From the NCBI RefSeq assembly GCF_001189295.1, contig NZ_CP012159.1, positions 8,974,501 through 9,038,500 of the forward strand: DNA of 64,000 nt. The letters run 5' to 3'. The notes beneath the pieces were generated by a model. The model was not told where the DNA came from. It made no database searches and saw nothing but the letters and a program-made list of their open reading frames with translations. The position numbers were made by a program, and so were the translations under genes. This document shows, piece after piece, positions 1 to 8,236 of this stretch. Position 1 is the first letter of the stretch. Every line of letters starts with the position of its first letter. Origin of the DNA: Chondromyces crocatus. GTDB taxonomy: Bacteria > Myxococcota_A > Polyangia > Polyangiales > Polyangiaceae.

Positions 1-1
1 C

Positions 2-3000
2 GTGTTCGAGCTGTGCGAAACGCTCATCCAGCGCGGCGACCGCCCCAAGGCGCTGAAGCTGCTCACCGAGCTGGAGGCGCGCGTCTCCTCCGATCCCGAG
101 GTGCTCGCTGCCGTCGCCGACTTCTACGAGCGGGTGGAGGAGAAGGACAAGGCGCTCCGCGTCCTGCAGAAGCTCGCCGGTGTGGCCGGGGGCGATCCGA
201 GTCACCTCGTCGATCTCGGTGATCGTTACTTCCAGGCTGGCGACAAGAAGAAGGCGCTGGAGACCTGGGCCCGGATCAAGACCGTGGTGCCGAACCGCGC
301 CCGCGCCGCGGCCACGCTCGGCGAGGTGTACCTCGATCACGATCTCGTCGGCGAGGCGCTCGCGTCGCTGCGCGAGGCCGTGCAGCTCGAACCCGCGAAC
401 ACCCGCTACAAGAAGTCCCTGGCCATCGCCATCGAGCGAACCGCGAGCTCTCTCGGTACCCCGGCACCGCGCTACGCCGAGGCACGGGCGCTCTGGGAAG
501 AGCTGCTCGCCACCGCGGGCACGACCGGCGACAAGCTGCTCGCCCGCGAGGCGCGGACGCACATCGTGAGCCTCTGGTCGCTGAACCACGAGCTGCCCAG
601 CCGGCTCTCGCCGCTCACGACGCGGCTGAACGCCACGCCGCCCGATCTCGAGGCGGGGCGCCTGCTCGCCGAGGTGCAGCGCAAGCTGGGCAAGCTGCCG
701 GACGCCGAGGCGACGCTGCGCAAGATCGTGCAGGCCGCGCCCGGCGACGAGGAGTCGCTGCTCGCCCTGGAGCGGGTGCTCGTTCTCCAGCAGAACCTGC
801 TGGGAGCCATCGAGGTGCTGGAGAAGCTCGTCGAGGTGAACCCGAAGCGCGCCCGGGAGCTGTACCAGCGCATGGCGCAGTACGCCGCGGAGCTGTACCG
901 CGACGACGACGCCATCCGGTACGCCGCCAAGGCCGTGGAGCTGTCCCCCGAGGACGCCGGCGGCCACCAGAAGCTCGGCGACATGTACCGGCGCCGCCAG
1001 GACATCCCCCGCGCCATCGCCGAGTACCGCCAGGCCATCGCCCGGAATGATCGCCTGTTCCCCGTCTACTTCGATCTCGCGGAGCTGCTCCTCTCGTCCG
1101 GGCAGGTCGACGAGGCCGATCGCCTCTTCCGGCGGGTGATCCGCTCGTCCCCCGACGAGGAGCTGGTCGCGCGCGCCGCGCGCATGTCGATGCAGGTGAA
1201 CCTCGGCAAGGGCTCGCTCGACGTCCTGGAGCGCGAGCTGCTCCCCGTCGCCGTCGGCAATCCGCAGAAGCCACTGTACCGACGCCTCCTCGTGGAGCTG
1301 TACGGCGCGATGACCTTCCCGCTCGTGCAGAAGGTCCGCAGCCCCGACACCGCGCAGCGAACCGGGGCCCGCGCGGAGCTGGCCCGCATCGGCGCGCGCG
1401 CCGTGAAGCCCTTGCTCGACGCGCTCGCCGACGAGCGGGAGTCGCAGCAGAAGATCGCCATCGAGGTGCTCGCCTACGTCGAGAACAAGAGCGCCGGGCC
1501 CGCGCTCTACAACTTCGCCACCGGCCAGGCCGACAAGTCGCTGCGCACCCGGGCAATGATCGCCTGCGGCGCCCTGCGCGATCCGGCGATGTTGCCCCGC
1601 TACGAGCAGATGCTGATCCCCAAGGACGGGACGGCGACGGTGCTACCGAACGACACGATCGCCGTCGCGGCGGCCTGGGGAGTGGCCCGCCTGGCCGATC
1701 GGAGCGTCGCGAGCACGAGCGGTGTCAAAGCAGGCGCGCGCCCGGCCGCGGGTGGACCGAAAGGCGAGGCGCTCCTCGTCCAGCTCCTCGGCTCTGCTGC
1801 CCCCGAGGTGCGCGCCATCGCCGCCATCGGCCTGGGGCTCACCGGCGACAAGCGCCACACGCCGGCGCTCGTGACCCTCGCACGCTCCCCCGAAGCCGGC
1901 CCGATCGCGCGCGCAGCGGCCGTCCATGCCCTCGGGGAGCTGGGCGGTCGGCTCACGAACGAAGCCAGCGCGAACGGCGGCGGTGGCGCGAACGGCGGGG
2001 TCGATCAGGCGCTGCTCCTGTCCCTCGCCGAGAGCAACGACAGCCAGCTACGTCAGGCAGCGCTGCTGACGCTGGCCAGGCTCGCGGCTCCGAGTTCGGG
2101 CGCACTCCCCCAGAGCGCGGCCGAGGCGATCGCGGCAGGCGCCTTCTCCGCGGAGCCCGAGAGCCGCGACGCCGCCGTGTCCGCCGCCGTGGCGCTGACC
2201 CGCAAGGCATACCCCCGCACGCGCGAACCCCTCGCGGTCCCGGATGGAACCCTCACGCTGAAGGAGGTGCTCGCCGGGCTCGCCCCCGACGCCGCCTCTC
2301 CTGCCGATCGCGCCGCTGCCCTGGTGGCCCTCGCCCCGGCCCTGCGCAAGGCGGCCGTCGCCGCGGTGTCCACCTCACCTCACCGCGCGCGCCTCGTCGC
2401 CGACGCGCTGCTCGCCGGAGCGTCGGGTCGCCAGGGGCTCGCACCTTTCCTCGGAGGGGACGAGGCGCTGGACGAGGGCGCAGAGCGCGCCGTGCGGAGC
2501 GCCGCCGAGGCCATCGCCGCGGCCGTCGTCGCGCCGTTCGTATCCCTGGTCCGTCACCCGGCCGTCGAGGTGCGCACGCGCGCCGTGGAGCTGCTCGCCT
2601 CGCGTCCCGAGCCCGAGGCCCAGGCCGCGGTGATCGACGCGCTCGGTGATCCCGACGAAAGCGTGCGGCGCGCTGCCCTGTCGGCCCTCGGGAAGGTGCG
2701 CGACGGCGGGACGGTGGCCGCCGTCGCGGGCATCGTGAAGTCGTCCCCGAGCTGGCCTCTGCGCGTGCGCGCCGCCGAAGCCCTGGGCCGCCTCGGCGGC
2801 GCCGGCGCAGACAAGGCGCTGCTGGAGACGCTGACCGTGGCCGCGCGCAGCGACGGCTACGCCCTCGTGCGAGAAGCGGCAGCGCGGGCCCTCGCCAGCG
2901 CAGATCCCACCGCCGCGACGCCGCTCTTGCGCGAACTCTCGCAGCGGGATCCGGAGCCGAGCGTGCGCAAGACCGCTGGCGAGCTGCTGCGAGGGAAGCC

Positions 3001-3004
3001 TTGA
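2..3004 (+). CDS. TPR and HEAT-repeat protein, 5' end cut by the window
   Basis: The frame is open from the first bases of the window, so the GTG at position 2 is probably internal and the true start lies to the left; 1000 residues are visible. The first 400 or so are TPR-like helix pairs with A/L/Y/P spacing. From about residue 440 the protein changes to short HEAT-like repeats in which segments such as DPDESVRRAALSALGKV recur every 30-35 residues. Such alpha-solenoids are protein-interaction scaffolds; no catalytic motif is visible. It ends in TTGA, overlapping the TTG start of the following lipoprotein by four bases, so the two are translationally coupled. The specific role is unknown. Confidence 0.8.
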   Translation: MFELCETLIQRGDRPKALKLLTELEARVSSDPEVLAAVADFYERVEEKDKALRVLQKLAGVAGGDPSHLVDLGDRYFQAGDKKKALETWARIKTVVPNRARAAATLGEVYLDHDLVGEALASLREAVQLEPANTRYKKSLAIAIERTASSLGTPAPRYAEARALWEELLATAGTTGDKLLAREARTHIVSLWSLNHELPSRLSPLTTRLNATPPDLEAGRLLAEVQRKLGKLPDAEATLRKIVQAAPGDEESLLALERVLVLQQNLLGAIEVLEKLVEVNPKRARELYQRMAQYAAELYRDDDAIRYAAKAVELSPEDAGGHQKLGDMYRRRQDIPRAIAEYRQAIARNDRLFPVYFDLAELLLSSGQVDEADRLFRRVIRSSPDEELVARAARMSMQVNLGKGSLDVLERELLPVAVGNPQKPLYRRLLVELYGAMTFPLVQKVRSPDTAQRTGARAELARIGARAVKPLLDALADERESQQKIAIEVLAYVENKSAGPALYNFATGQADKSLRTRAMIACGALRDPAMLPRYEQMLIPKDGTATVLPNDTIAVAAAWGVARLADRSVASTSGVKAGARPAAGGPKGEALLVQLLGSAAPEVRAIAAIGLGLTGDKRHTPALVTLARSPEAGPIARAAAVHALGELGGRLTNEASANGGGGANGGVDQALLLSLAESNDSQLRQAALLTLARLAAPSSGALPQSAAEAIAAGAFSAEPESRDAAVSAAVALTRKAYPRTREPLAVPDGTLTLKEVLAGLAPDAASPADRAAALVALAPALRKAAVAAVSTSPHRARLVADALLAGASGRQGLAPFLGGDEALDEGAERAVRSAAEAIAAAVVAPFVSLVRHPAVEVRTRAVELLASRPEPEAQAAVIDALGDPDESVRRAALSALGKVRDGGTVAAVAGIVKSSPSWPLRVRAAEALGRLGGAGADKALLETLTVAARSDGYALVREAAARALASADPTAATPLLRELSQRDPEPSVRKTAGELLRGKP

Positions 3005-3561
3005 GACCGAGGCGGTGGCGATGCAGCGCCTTGCTGCTGGCGAGCGCGCTGCTCGCCGGCGCCACCGGCTGCGATGATCTGAGCCGCTTCTCCACGAAGC
3101 CCGGGCAGGCCTACTGCGGTGCGGTGACCCTGGGCAGCGCGTTCCGGACCGGGCTCTCCCCACGCGTGCAGATGCGGCTGGAGATCGACGCCAGCGCACT
3201 CGACGGACCGGACTCGCCAGGAACCCTGACGACCTACGAAGCAGCGACCCAGGATCAGCCGGAGCGGAGGCTCCTCGACGGCGCCGAGCTGCGCACGATC
3301 GCGCCGATCGCACACGACGCCCTGTCACGCCTCCAGTTCGGAGAGGGGCGCGAGCGCAACGCCCTCTTCGCCGTGAATCCCGCCGATCCCGCAGGCGAAG
3401 GGCTACTGGCGATCGTGTCGTTCCAGAGCGACGAGGCCATCGAGGTCCGGCTCTTGCGGCCGGGAGCGCCCGTCGTGGAGGGCGCGGCGCCCGGGATCGA
3501 GCGGCGCCAGATCTTCGGGATCTTCAGGCTGACGAAACGCAAGGAAGGCTGCGGGTTCTAG
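3001..3561 (+). CDS. Predicted lipoprotein of unknown function
   Basis: A 186-residue product with an Arg-rich N-terminus, a hydrophobic Leu/Ala stretch and a lipobox-like ATGC ending near residue 24, as expected of a lipoprotein signal peptide. The TTG start at 3001 overlaps the stop of the upstream HEAT gene (TTGA) and is preceded by a purine-rich GAGGGAAG, which supports this start over later codons. The mature part contains the phrases QAYCGAVTLGS and RRQIFGIFRLTKRKEGC; I do not recognise the family. Co-translation suggests it works at the membrane with the repeat protein. Confidence 0.72.
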   Translation: MRPRRWRCSALLLASALLAGATGCDDLSRFSTKPGQAYCGAVTLGSAFRTGLSPRVQMRLEIDASALDGPDSPGTLTTYEAATQDQPERRLLDGAELRTIAPIAHDALSRLQFGEGRERNALFAVNPADPAGEGLLAIVSFQSDEAIEVRLLRPGAPVVEGAAPGIERRQIFGIFRLTKRKEGCGF

Positions 3562-3570
3562 GGCGTCGCG

Positions 3571-3600
3571 GCGAGCGCGCGCCCGCACGCGCCCGCTCGC
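3571..3600 (+). terminator. GC hairpin just after the lipoprotein gene
   Basis: GCGAGCG at 3571-3577 pairs with CGCTCGC at 3594-3600, ten bases after the stop codon. There is no T-run, so this may slow or protect the transcript rather than end it alone; a much better terminator follows at 3743. Confidence 0.3.
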
Positions 3601-3742
3601 GCAGCGAAGAGGTCGTGGCCGAGGAGCGCCGCGCCACTGCGAAACGTCGTTCTCTCTTTGTGCAGCGCGTCTGCGAAGACGACGCGCCGTGTCAGACATC
3701 GGTTCGTCGGGAGTGTGCTGGGAGGGCGATGACAGCCCGGAG

Positions 3743-3770
3743 GGGCGTGCTATGCATCGCGCCCTTTTTT
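3743..3770 (+). terminator. Intrinsic terminator (or attenuator) upstream of the ketosynthase gene
   Basis: GGGCGTG (3743-3749) pairs with CGCGCCC (3758-3764) around the loop CTATGCAT with one G-U wobble, followed directly by six Ts (3765-3770). This is the clearest Rho-independent terminator noticed in the window. It lies 180 bases after the lipoprotein stop and 46 bases before the TTG start of the ketosynthase, on the same strand, so it either ends the upstream operon or attenuates the downstream gene. Confidence 0.65.
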
Positions 3771-3816
3771 GCCCAGCTGATGCCCGCTGCGAGACGCAGG
3801 GGGGCGGAGGTCTTCG

Positions 3817-4935
3817 TTGTACTCAGCAGTCATTGCCGCCACGGGTCTGTTCACCCCCTCGGAAGCCGTCTCCAACGAGGAGCTGGTCAAGGCCTTCAAT
3901 GCGTACGTGACGCGGTTCAACGCTGAACACGCCGACGAGATCGCCACGGGGAAGGTCGAGGCGCTCCAGGGCTCCTCGGTCGAGTTCGTCGAGAAGGCCT
4001 CCGGGATCAAGTCACGCTACGTGATGAACAAGGGCGGCGTGATCGACTCCGAGGTGATGCGCCCGATCATCCCCGAGCGCCCCGACGACACGCTGTCGGT
4101 CATGGCCGAGATGGCCGTGGCGGCGGCGAAGGACGCGATCGCGCGGTGGGGGAAGCCGGTATCGGAGATCGGTGCGGTGCTCTGCGCAGCGTCGAACATG
4201 CAGAGGGCGTATCCGGCGATGGCGATCGAGGTGCAGAACGCGCTCGGCATCGACGGCTTCGCGTTCGACATGAACGTGGCCTGCTCGTCGGCGACCTTCG
4301 GGCTCAAGACCGCCGCGGACTTCATCGCCACCGGCTCGGCGAAGGCGGTGCTGATGGTGAACCCCGAGATCTGCTCGGCGCACCTCAACTTCTGCGATCG
4401 CAACAGCCACTTCATCTTCGGTGACGTGGCGACGGCGGTGATCCTGGAGCGCGCCGAGGAAGCGAAGGGCGGCTGGGAGATCCTCGGGACCCGGCTGAAG
4501 ACGGAGTTCTCGAACAACATCCGCAACAACTTCGGGTTCCTGAACCGCGCGGCCCCGGAGGGGATCGGCAAGGTCGACAAGTTGTTCGTTCAGCAGGGCC
4601 GCAAGGTGTTCAAGGACGTGGTGCCGATGGTCTCGGAGATGATCGTGGAGCACGCCTCGGACCTGGGCCTCACCCCGCAGTCCCTGAAGCGGCTGTGGCT
4701 GCACCAGGCGAACATCAACATGAACGACCTCATCGGGCGCCGCGTCATGGGGCGGGATCTCACGCCCGAGGAGAACGTGATCATCCTCGACGAGTACGCG
4801 AACACCAGCTCCGCGGGCTCGATCATCGCGTTCCACAAGCACAGCGAGGACCTCGCGCCCGGCGACACGGGGCTCATCTGCTCCTTCGGCGCCGGCTACT
4901 CGGCCGGCACGGTGTTCGTGCGCAAGCGCGCCTGA
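3817..4935 (+). CDS. 3-oxoacyl-ACP synthase III, FabH2-like
   Basis: This 372-residue thiolase-fold protein should condense an acyl-CoA starter with malonyl-ACP at the start of fatty acid or polyketide chain building. The triad is visible: Cys156 in NVACSSATFG, His296 in WLHQANINMND and Asn329 in YANTSSAGS, with a Gly-rich end (CSFGAGYSAGT). It is longer than housekeeping FabH (about 320 residues). The N-terminus (GLFTPSEAVSNEELV) and the phrase SNNIRNNFGFLNRA are, from memory, typical of the proteobacterial FabH2 type (Pseudomonas PA3286-like), which draws medium-chain acyl-CoA into synthesis. The TTG start is chosen because GGGGCGGAGG lies six bases upstream. It stands alone between a terminator and a repeat array. 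Confidence 0.87.
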   Translation: MYSAVIAATGLFTPSEAVSNEELVKAFNAYVTRFNAEHADEIATGKVEALQGSSVEFVEKASGIKSRYVMNKGGVIDSEVMRPIIPERPDDTLSVMAEMAVAAAKDAIARWGKPVSEIGAVLCAASNMQRAYPAMAIEVQNALGIDGFAFDMNVACSSATFGLKTAADFIATGSAKAVLMVNPEICSAHLNFCDRNSHFIFGDVATAVILERAEEAKGGWEILGTRLKTEFSNNIRNNFGFLNRAAPEGIGKVDKLFVQQGRKVFKDVVPMVSEMIVEHASDLGLTPQSLKRLWLHQANINMNDLIGRRVMGRDLTPEENVIILDEYANTSSAGSIIAFHKHSEDLAPGDTGLICSFGAGYSAGTVFVRKRA

Positions 4936-4982
4936 CCCCACCTCGGCCCTCAAGGCCGCCGCTCCACGCCGGGGCAGTCCTC

Positions 4983-5117
4983 TCTCCAGCCTCAGCGGAA
5001 GCACCGTGCCACCCCCGGACAGCAGCTCTCCTTCCAGCATCAACGGAAGCACTGCCTGTGCTGGGAGCGCACCTCCTTCCAGCTTCAGCGGAAGTACCGC
5101 CCTTCGACAGCGGAAAC
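4983..5117 (+). repeat. Degenerate 45-48 bp tandem repeats
   Basis: Three diverged units share a core of roughly CCAGC-TCAGCGGAAGCACC, beginning near 4986, 5034 and 5079. They lie directly before the more regular 43-bp array and fill the rest of the gap after the ketosynthase gene. No believable gene was seen on either strand here. Confidence 0.55.
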
Positions 5118-5359
5118 ACCGTGCAGATCACCCGTACGAAGCCTTGGTGAGGTCTCACCAGGCGTGCGGATCACCCGCATGCTGCCTTGATGAGGTCTCA
5201 CCAGGCGTACGGATCACCCGCATGCTGCCTTGGTGAGGTCTCATCAGGCGTGCGGATCACCCGCACGCAGCCTTGATGAGGTCTCATCAGGCGTGCGGAT
5301 CACCCGCATGCTGCCTTGATGAGGTCTCACCAGGCCTGCATACGGGTGATCTGCACGGT
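5118..5359 (+). repeat. Five 43-bp tandem repeats bounded by a 19-bp inverted repeat
   Basis: Copies begin with GATCACCC at 5126, 5169, 5212, 5255 and 5298, exactly 43 bases apart and with no spacers. The array is bracketed by a perfect 19-base inverted repeat: 5118-5136 is the reverse complement of 5341-5359. Each unit contains two dyads, GCGTGCGG/CCCGCATGC and GGTGA-GGTC-TCACC. In the second dyad copy 4 reads GATGA-GGTC-TCATC, a paired change that keeps the stem. This occupies most of the intergenic space ahead of tsaD. Confidence 0.85.
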
Positions 5360-5543
5360 AGATGAGACCTCGCAGGCCTTCTGGGCGGTCGCGCGCCCAG
5401 GGCCCCCTCATCCCGTCGGTAGTCTGTCCCACTCTCCATGCGCCATCTCATCCAGCTTCCACGGATTTCGTTTCCCCACCGAATTCACCCGGACGGAAGT
5501 CAGAGCAGCGCGGGTCGACGGGATTCGAGGTAGAGAGGGGGCC

Positions 5544-6605
5544 ATGCGGGTCCTGGGTATCGAGACCTCCTGCGACGAGACCGCGGCGGCAGTGGTCACC
5601 GAGCAGGGCGACGTGCTCTCCGACGTGGTGCGGAGCCAGGTCGAGCTGCACGCCCCTTACGGCGGCGTGGTGCCCGAGGTGGCCGCACGCGATCACGCGC
5701 GGGTCATCGTGCCGGTGGTGCGGGAGGCGCTGCGCAAGGCCGACCTCACCGTGGACGCGCTCGATGGGATCGCCGTCACGACGCGCCCTGGCTTGCTCGG
5801 CGCGCTGCTCGTGGGCCTGTCGACGGCGAAGGGCCTGGCCTGGGCGTCGGGCAAGCCGCTCATCGGGGTGGATCACCTGGTGGGGCACCTGCTCGCCGTG
5901 TTCCTGAAGCGCGAGGGCAGCGAGGCGCGCATGCCCGCGTTCCCGTTCGTGGCGCTGCTCGTGTCGGGAGGCCACACCGCGCTGTACCGGGTGGATGGGC
6001 CATCGCTCGACCAGATCCGCGAGCTCGGAGCGACGCGGGACGACGCGGCCGGAGAGGCGTTCGACAAGGTCGCGAAGCTGCTCGGGCTCGGTTATCCGGG
6101 CGGCCCGGTGGTCGATCGCCTCGCGGCGCAGGGCGACGCAGCGCGCGCGGTCGAGGCCCTGCCCAAGGCGATGGCGCGGCGAGACTCGCTGGAGTTCAGC
6201 TTCTCGGGCCTGAAGACGGCCGTGGCGCGCCACGTGGCGCAGCGGTCGGTGCGACCCGAAGGGCAAGCGCTCCACGATCTCTGCGCGGCGTTCCAGGGCG
6301 CCGTGGTGGACACGCTGGTGCGCAAGACGGTGACCGCCGCGCTGCGGGAAGAGGTGACCCGGGTGGTGCTGGGCGGTGGCGTCGCCGCGAACCGGGGACT
6401 GCGGGCGAGGATGACCGAGTCCTGCGCGCGGCGAGGCGTCGAGGTGTTCATCCCCTCCTTCGCGAGCTGCACGGACAACGCGGCGATGATCGCGTACGCA
6501 GGCGCGCTGCGGCTCGCTGCAGGCGAACGGGACTCGCTGGATCTCTCGCCCGCCACGAGGACGTCGCTGCCGCGGGTGACGCGCAAGGGCGGCGGTCTGC
6601 GGTAG
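5544..6605 (+). CDS. tsaD: tRNA N6-adenosine threonylcarbamoyltransferase TsaD
   Basis: TsaD (Kae1/Qri7/YgjD family) transfers the threonylcarbamoyl group from TC-AMP to A37 of ANN-decoding tRNAs, in complex with TsaB and TsaE. At 353 residues it has the family's usual length. It begins MRVLGIETSCDET, carries the metal-binding HxxxH in VDHLVGHLLA, the ASKH-fold phrases VSGGHTALY and GLGYPGGP, and ends with the SCTDNAAMIAYAG motif. The ATG at 5544 follows AGAGAGGGGG and begins at the conserved N-terminus; in-frame upstream codons run into the repeat array. The next gene starts nine bases later on the same strand. tsaB and tsaE are not in this window. Confidence 0.95.
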   Translation: MRVLGIETSCDETAAAVVTEQGDVLSDVVRSQVELHAPYGGVVPEVAARDHARVIVPVVREALRKADLTVDALDGIAVTTRPGLLGALLVGLSTAKGLAWASGKPLIGVDHLVGHLLAVFLKREGSEARMPAFPFVALLVSGGHTALYRVDGPSLDQIRELGATRDDAAGEAFDKVAKLLGLGYPGGPVVDRLAAQGDAARAVEALPKAMARRDSLEFSFSGLKTAVARHVAQRSVRPEGQALHDLCAAFQGAVVDTLVRKTVTAALREEVTRVVLGGGVAANRGLRARMTESCARRGVEVFIPSFASCTDNAAMIAYAGALRLAAGERDSLDLSPATRTSLPRVTRKGGGLR

Positions 6606-6614
6606 TGTAGCGGC

Positions 6615-7901
6615 GTGGAGAGCGCGATCGGGGAGGGCACGGGTGGGGTCCCGCTGGAGCGGGTGCAGGTGGAGAACTTCGGCTGCCTCCAGAACGTGGA
6701 GGTGACGCTGGAGCCCCTCACCGTGCTGGTGGGGGCGAACGACTCGGGGAAGTCGATGTTCCTCCAGGCGCTGCTCACGCTGAGCCACGCGCTGGACGCC
6801 GAGAACGGCTGGGGGACCGTCTTCCGGGACGCGGCGACGCTCAACGCGCGGACGTTCGACGGGTCGGGAGGCGCGATCCGCTTCCAGCAAGAGGGGCGGG
6901 TCGGAGGGCTGCCGTACTCATACGAGGAGCAGGTCGACGCGCAAGGGGGCGTGATCCGAACGCGCGCCGGGCATTTCACCTGCGGCCCGGTGAGCGTGTG
7001 GCGGGCGCCCGACGGCATATGGCGCCGTGATCCGCAGAGCGGCTCGAGCAAGGGGCCCTACCCGTGGGGCGACCACGAGACGCCGCTGCTCCATCCCCGC
7101 CGCTTCACGGCGAGCCCGGGGCAACCGGAGGAGTTCAAGCGGCTGGCGCGGTACTTTCAGCCCACGCTGCCGGTGCTCGACGCGCTGACGTCGCTCCAGC
7201 TCTACGCACTGCGGCCAGAGCACCTGCGCACCTCCCGACGGCACGGGGAGCCCGAGGTGGACGCGGACGGCGTGGACCACGCGCCGCGGCTGGGGCGGTT
7301 CGGAGGAGGCCTGGCGAACGCCATCGCCGAGCTGCTGCTGAGCGGCCGTGACGTCCTGGAGGGCATCGAGGAGGCGCTTCGCCGGGCGATGCCGCAGGTC
7401 AAGCGGGTGGACGTGCGGCGGAGGCCCTCGTCGACCCAGGGGGACGGCTACAGCATCGAGCTGGTCGCGCGCTCCGGGACGCGCATCCCGAGCCACGCCA
7501 TCTCCGATGGCATCCTGCTCTTCCTCGGCTACCTGTACCTGGTCCTCGGGCCCGATCCGGCAGCGATCCTGCTCATCGAGGAGCCCGAGACGGGCATCCA
7601 TCCGGGCCTGCTCCGCCGGCTGATGCAGCTCTTCCGCGACATGAGCACCGGCCTGCACGGGAGACCCCCGACCCAGATCCTGCTCACCAGCCACTCGCCG
7701 GTGCTCTTGAACCTGGTCCGGCCGGACGAGATCCGCGTGTTCGAGCGCGGCGAGGACGGCGCCACCCGGGTGACCCCCTTCCTCCATGCCCCCGACACCG
7801 AGCGCCTGCTCGACGACCGGGGCCCTGGCGAGCGCTGGCTCGACAGCGAGCGCTGGCTCGACGCGAACGCAGCCGCCCTCGCCGATCCCGGGGAGCGATG
7901 A
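6615..7901 (+). CDS. AAA ATPase of the OLD/RecF-like class
   Basis: A 428-residue ABC-type ATPase. The Walker A is GANDSGKS (residues 40-47) just after the N-terminal strand RVQVENFGCLQNVEV, as in SMC/RecF/OLD proteins. A Walker B-like ILLIEEPETGIHP is followed by the His switch region TSHSPVLLNL. No TOPRIM nuclease or other effector domain is visible, so it resembles stand-alone AAA_21-type ATPases of unclear function rather than a complete OLD nuclease. The GTG start at 6615 lies nine bases after tsaD, suggesting co-transcription. DNA repair, phage defence or transport-like roles are all possible. Confidence 0.75.
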   Translation: MESAIGEGTGGVPLERVQVENFGCLQNVEVTLEPLTVLVGANDSGKSMFLQALLTLSHALDAENGWGTVFRDAATLNARTFDGSGGAIRFQQEGRVGGLPYSYEEQVDAQGGVIRTRAGHFTCGPVSVWRAPDGIWRRDPQSGSSKGPYPWGDHETPLLHPRRFTASPGQPEEFKRLARYFQPTLPVLDALTSLQLYALRPEHLRTSRRHGEPEVDADGVDHAPRLGRFGGGLANAIAELLLSGRDVLEGIEEALRRAMPQVKRVDVRRRPSSTQGDGYSIELVARSGTRIPSHAISDGILLFLGYLYLVLGPDPAAILLIEEPETGIHPGLLRRLMQLFRDMSTGLHGRPPTQILLTSHSPVLLNLVRPDEIRVFERGEDGATRVTPFLHAPDTERLLDDRGPGERWLDSERWLDANAAALADPGER

Positions 7902-8236
7902 ACCTGCGGCTGGGGTGACCCCCCTCGCGACCAGCGCGACGCCGCCGCGTGGCGGGCCGAGCTGCAGGGTCCGACGAGGGCCGGGAGATGCCCTTCCTGC
8001 GCGTCCAGGGCAACCCATGGCGGCACCGCGGCATCGAGGGTGAAGACATGTCGACGGGCAACGGCTGGCGCGTCACCGACATCCCGATACGCTGGTCCCT
8101 TCACCCGGAGCGTGGTGAGAGGATGACGAGGCGGTTCGAGGGGTGGAGGCTGGTCCTGAGTGCCCACCATGGACGGGGGAAACGTGAACAGGGAAGAGGA
8201 GCCGCCATGAACGTCTGCGGCCTGTCCTCCTGAAAC
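7902..8236. other. Intergenic region with no recognised feature
   Basis: 335 bases between the ATPase and the outer-membrane protein gene. Short open frames are present but none has family resemblance or a convincing start. A purine-rich stretch near 8175-8205 (GAAACGTGAACAGGGAAGAGG) could be part of the leader of the next gene. I see no terminator with a T-run. Confidence 0.5.

Noticed and set aside
2253-3328. Minus-strand genes opposite the HEAT protein
   Set aside because: Arg/Ala-rich readings opposite real codons, with no domain, start signal or conservation.
5118-5359. CRISPR array
   Set aside because: The 43-bp units touch each other with no unique spacers, contain internal dyads and have no cas genes nearby.
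5316-5543. N-terminal extension of tsaD into the repeat region
   Set aside because: The frame is open, but the extension reads through repeats, has no family similarity, and the conserved TsaD start with a good ribosome binding site is at 5544.
6615-7901. Complete OLD-family defence nuclease
   Set aside because: Only the ATPase part is present; no TOPRIM motifs follow the His switch and no partner nuclease gene is adjacent.
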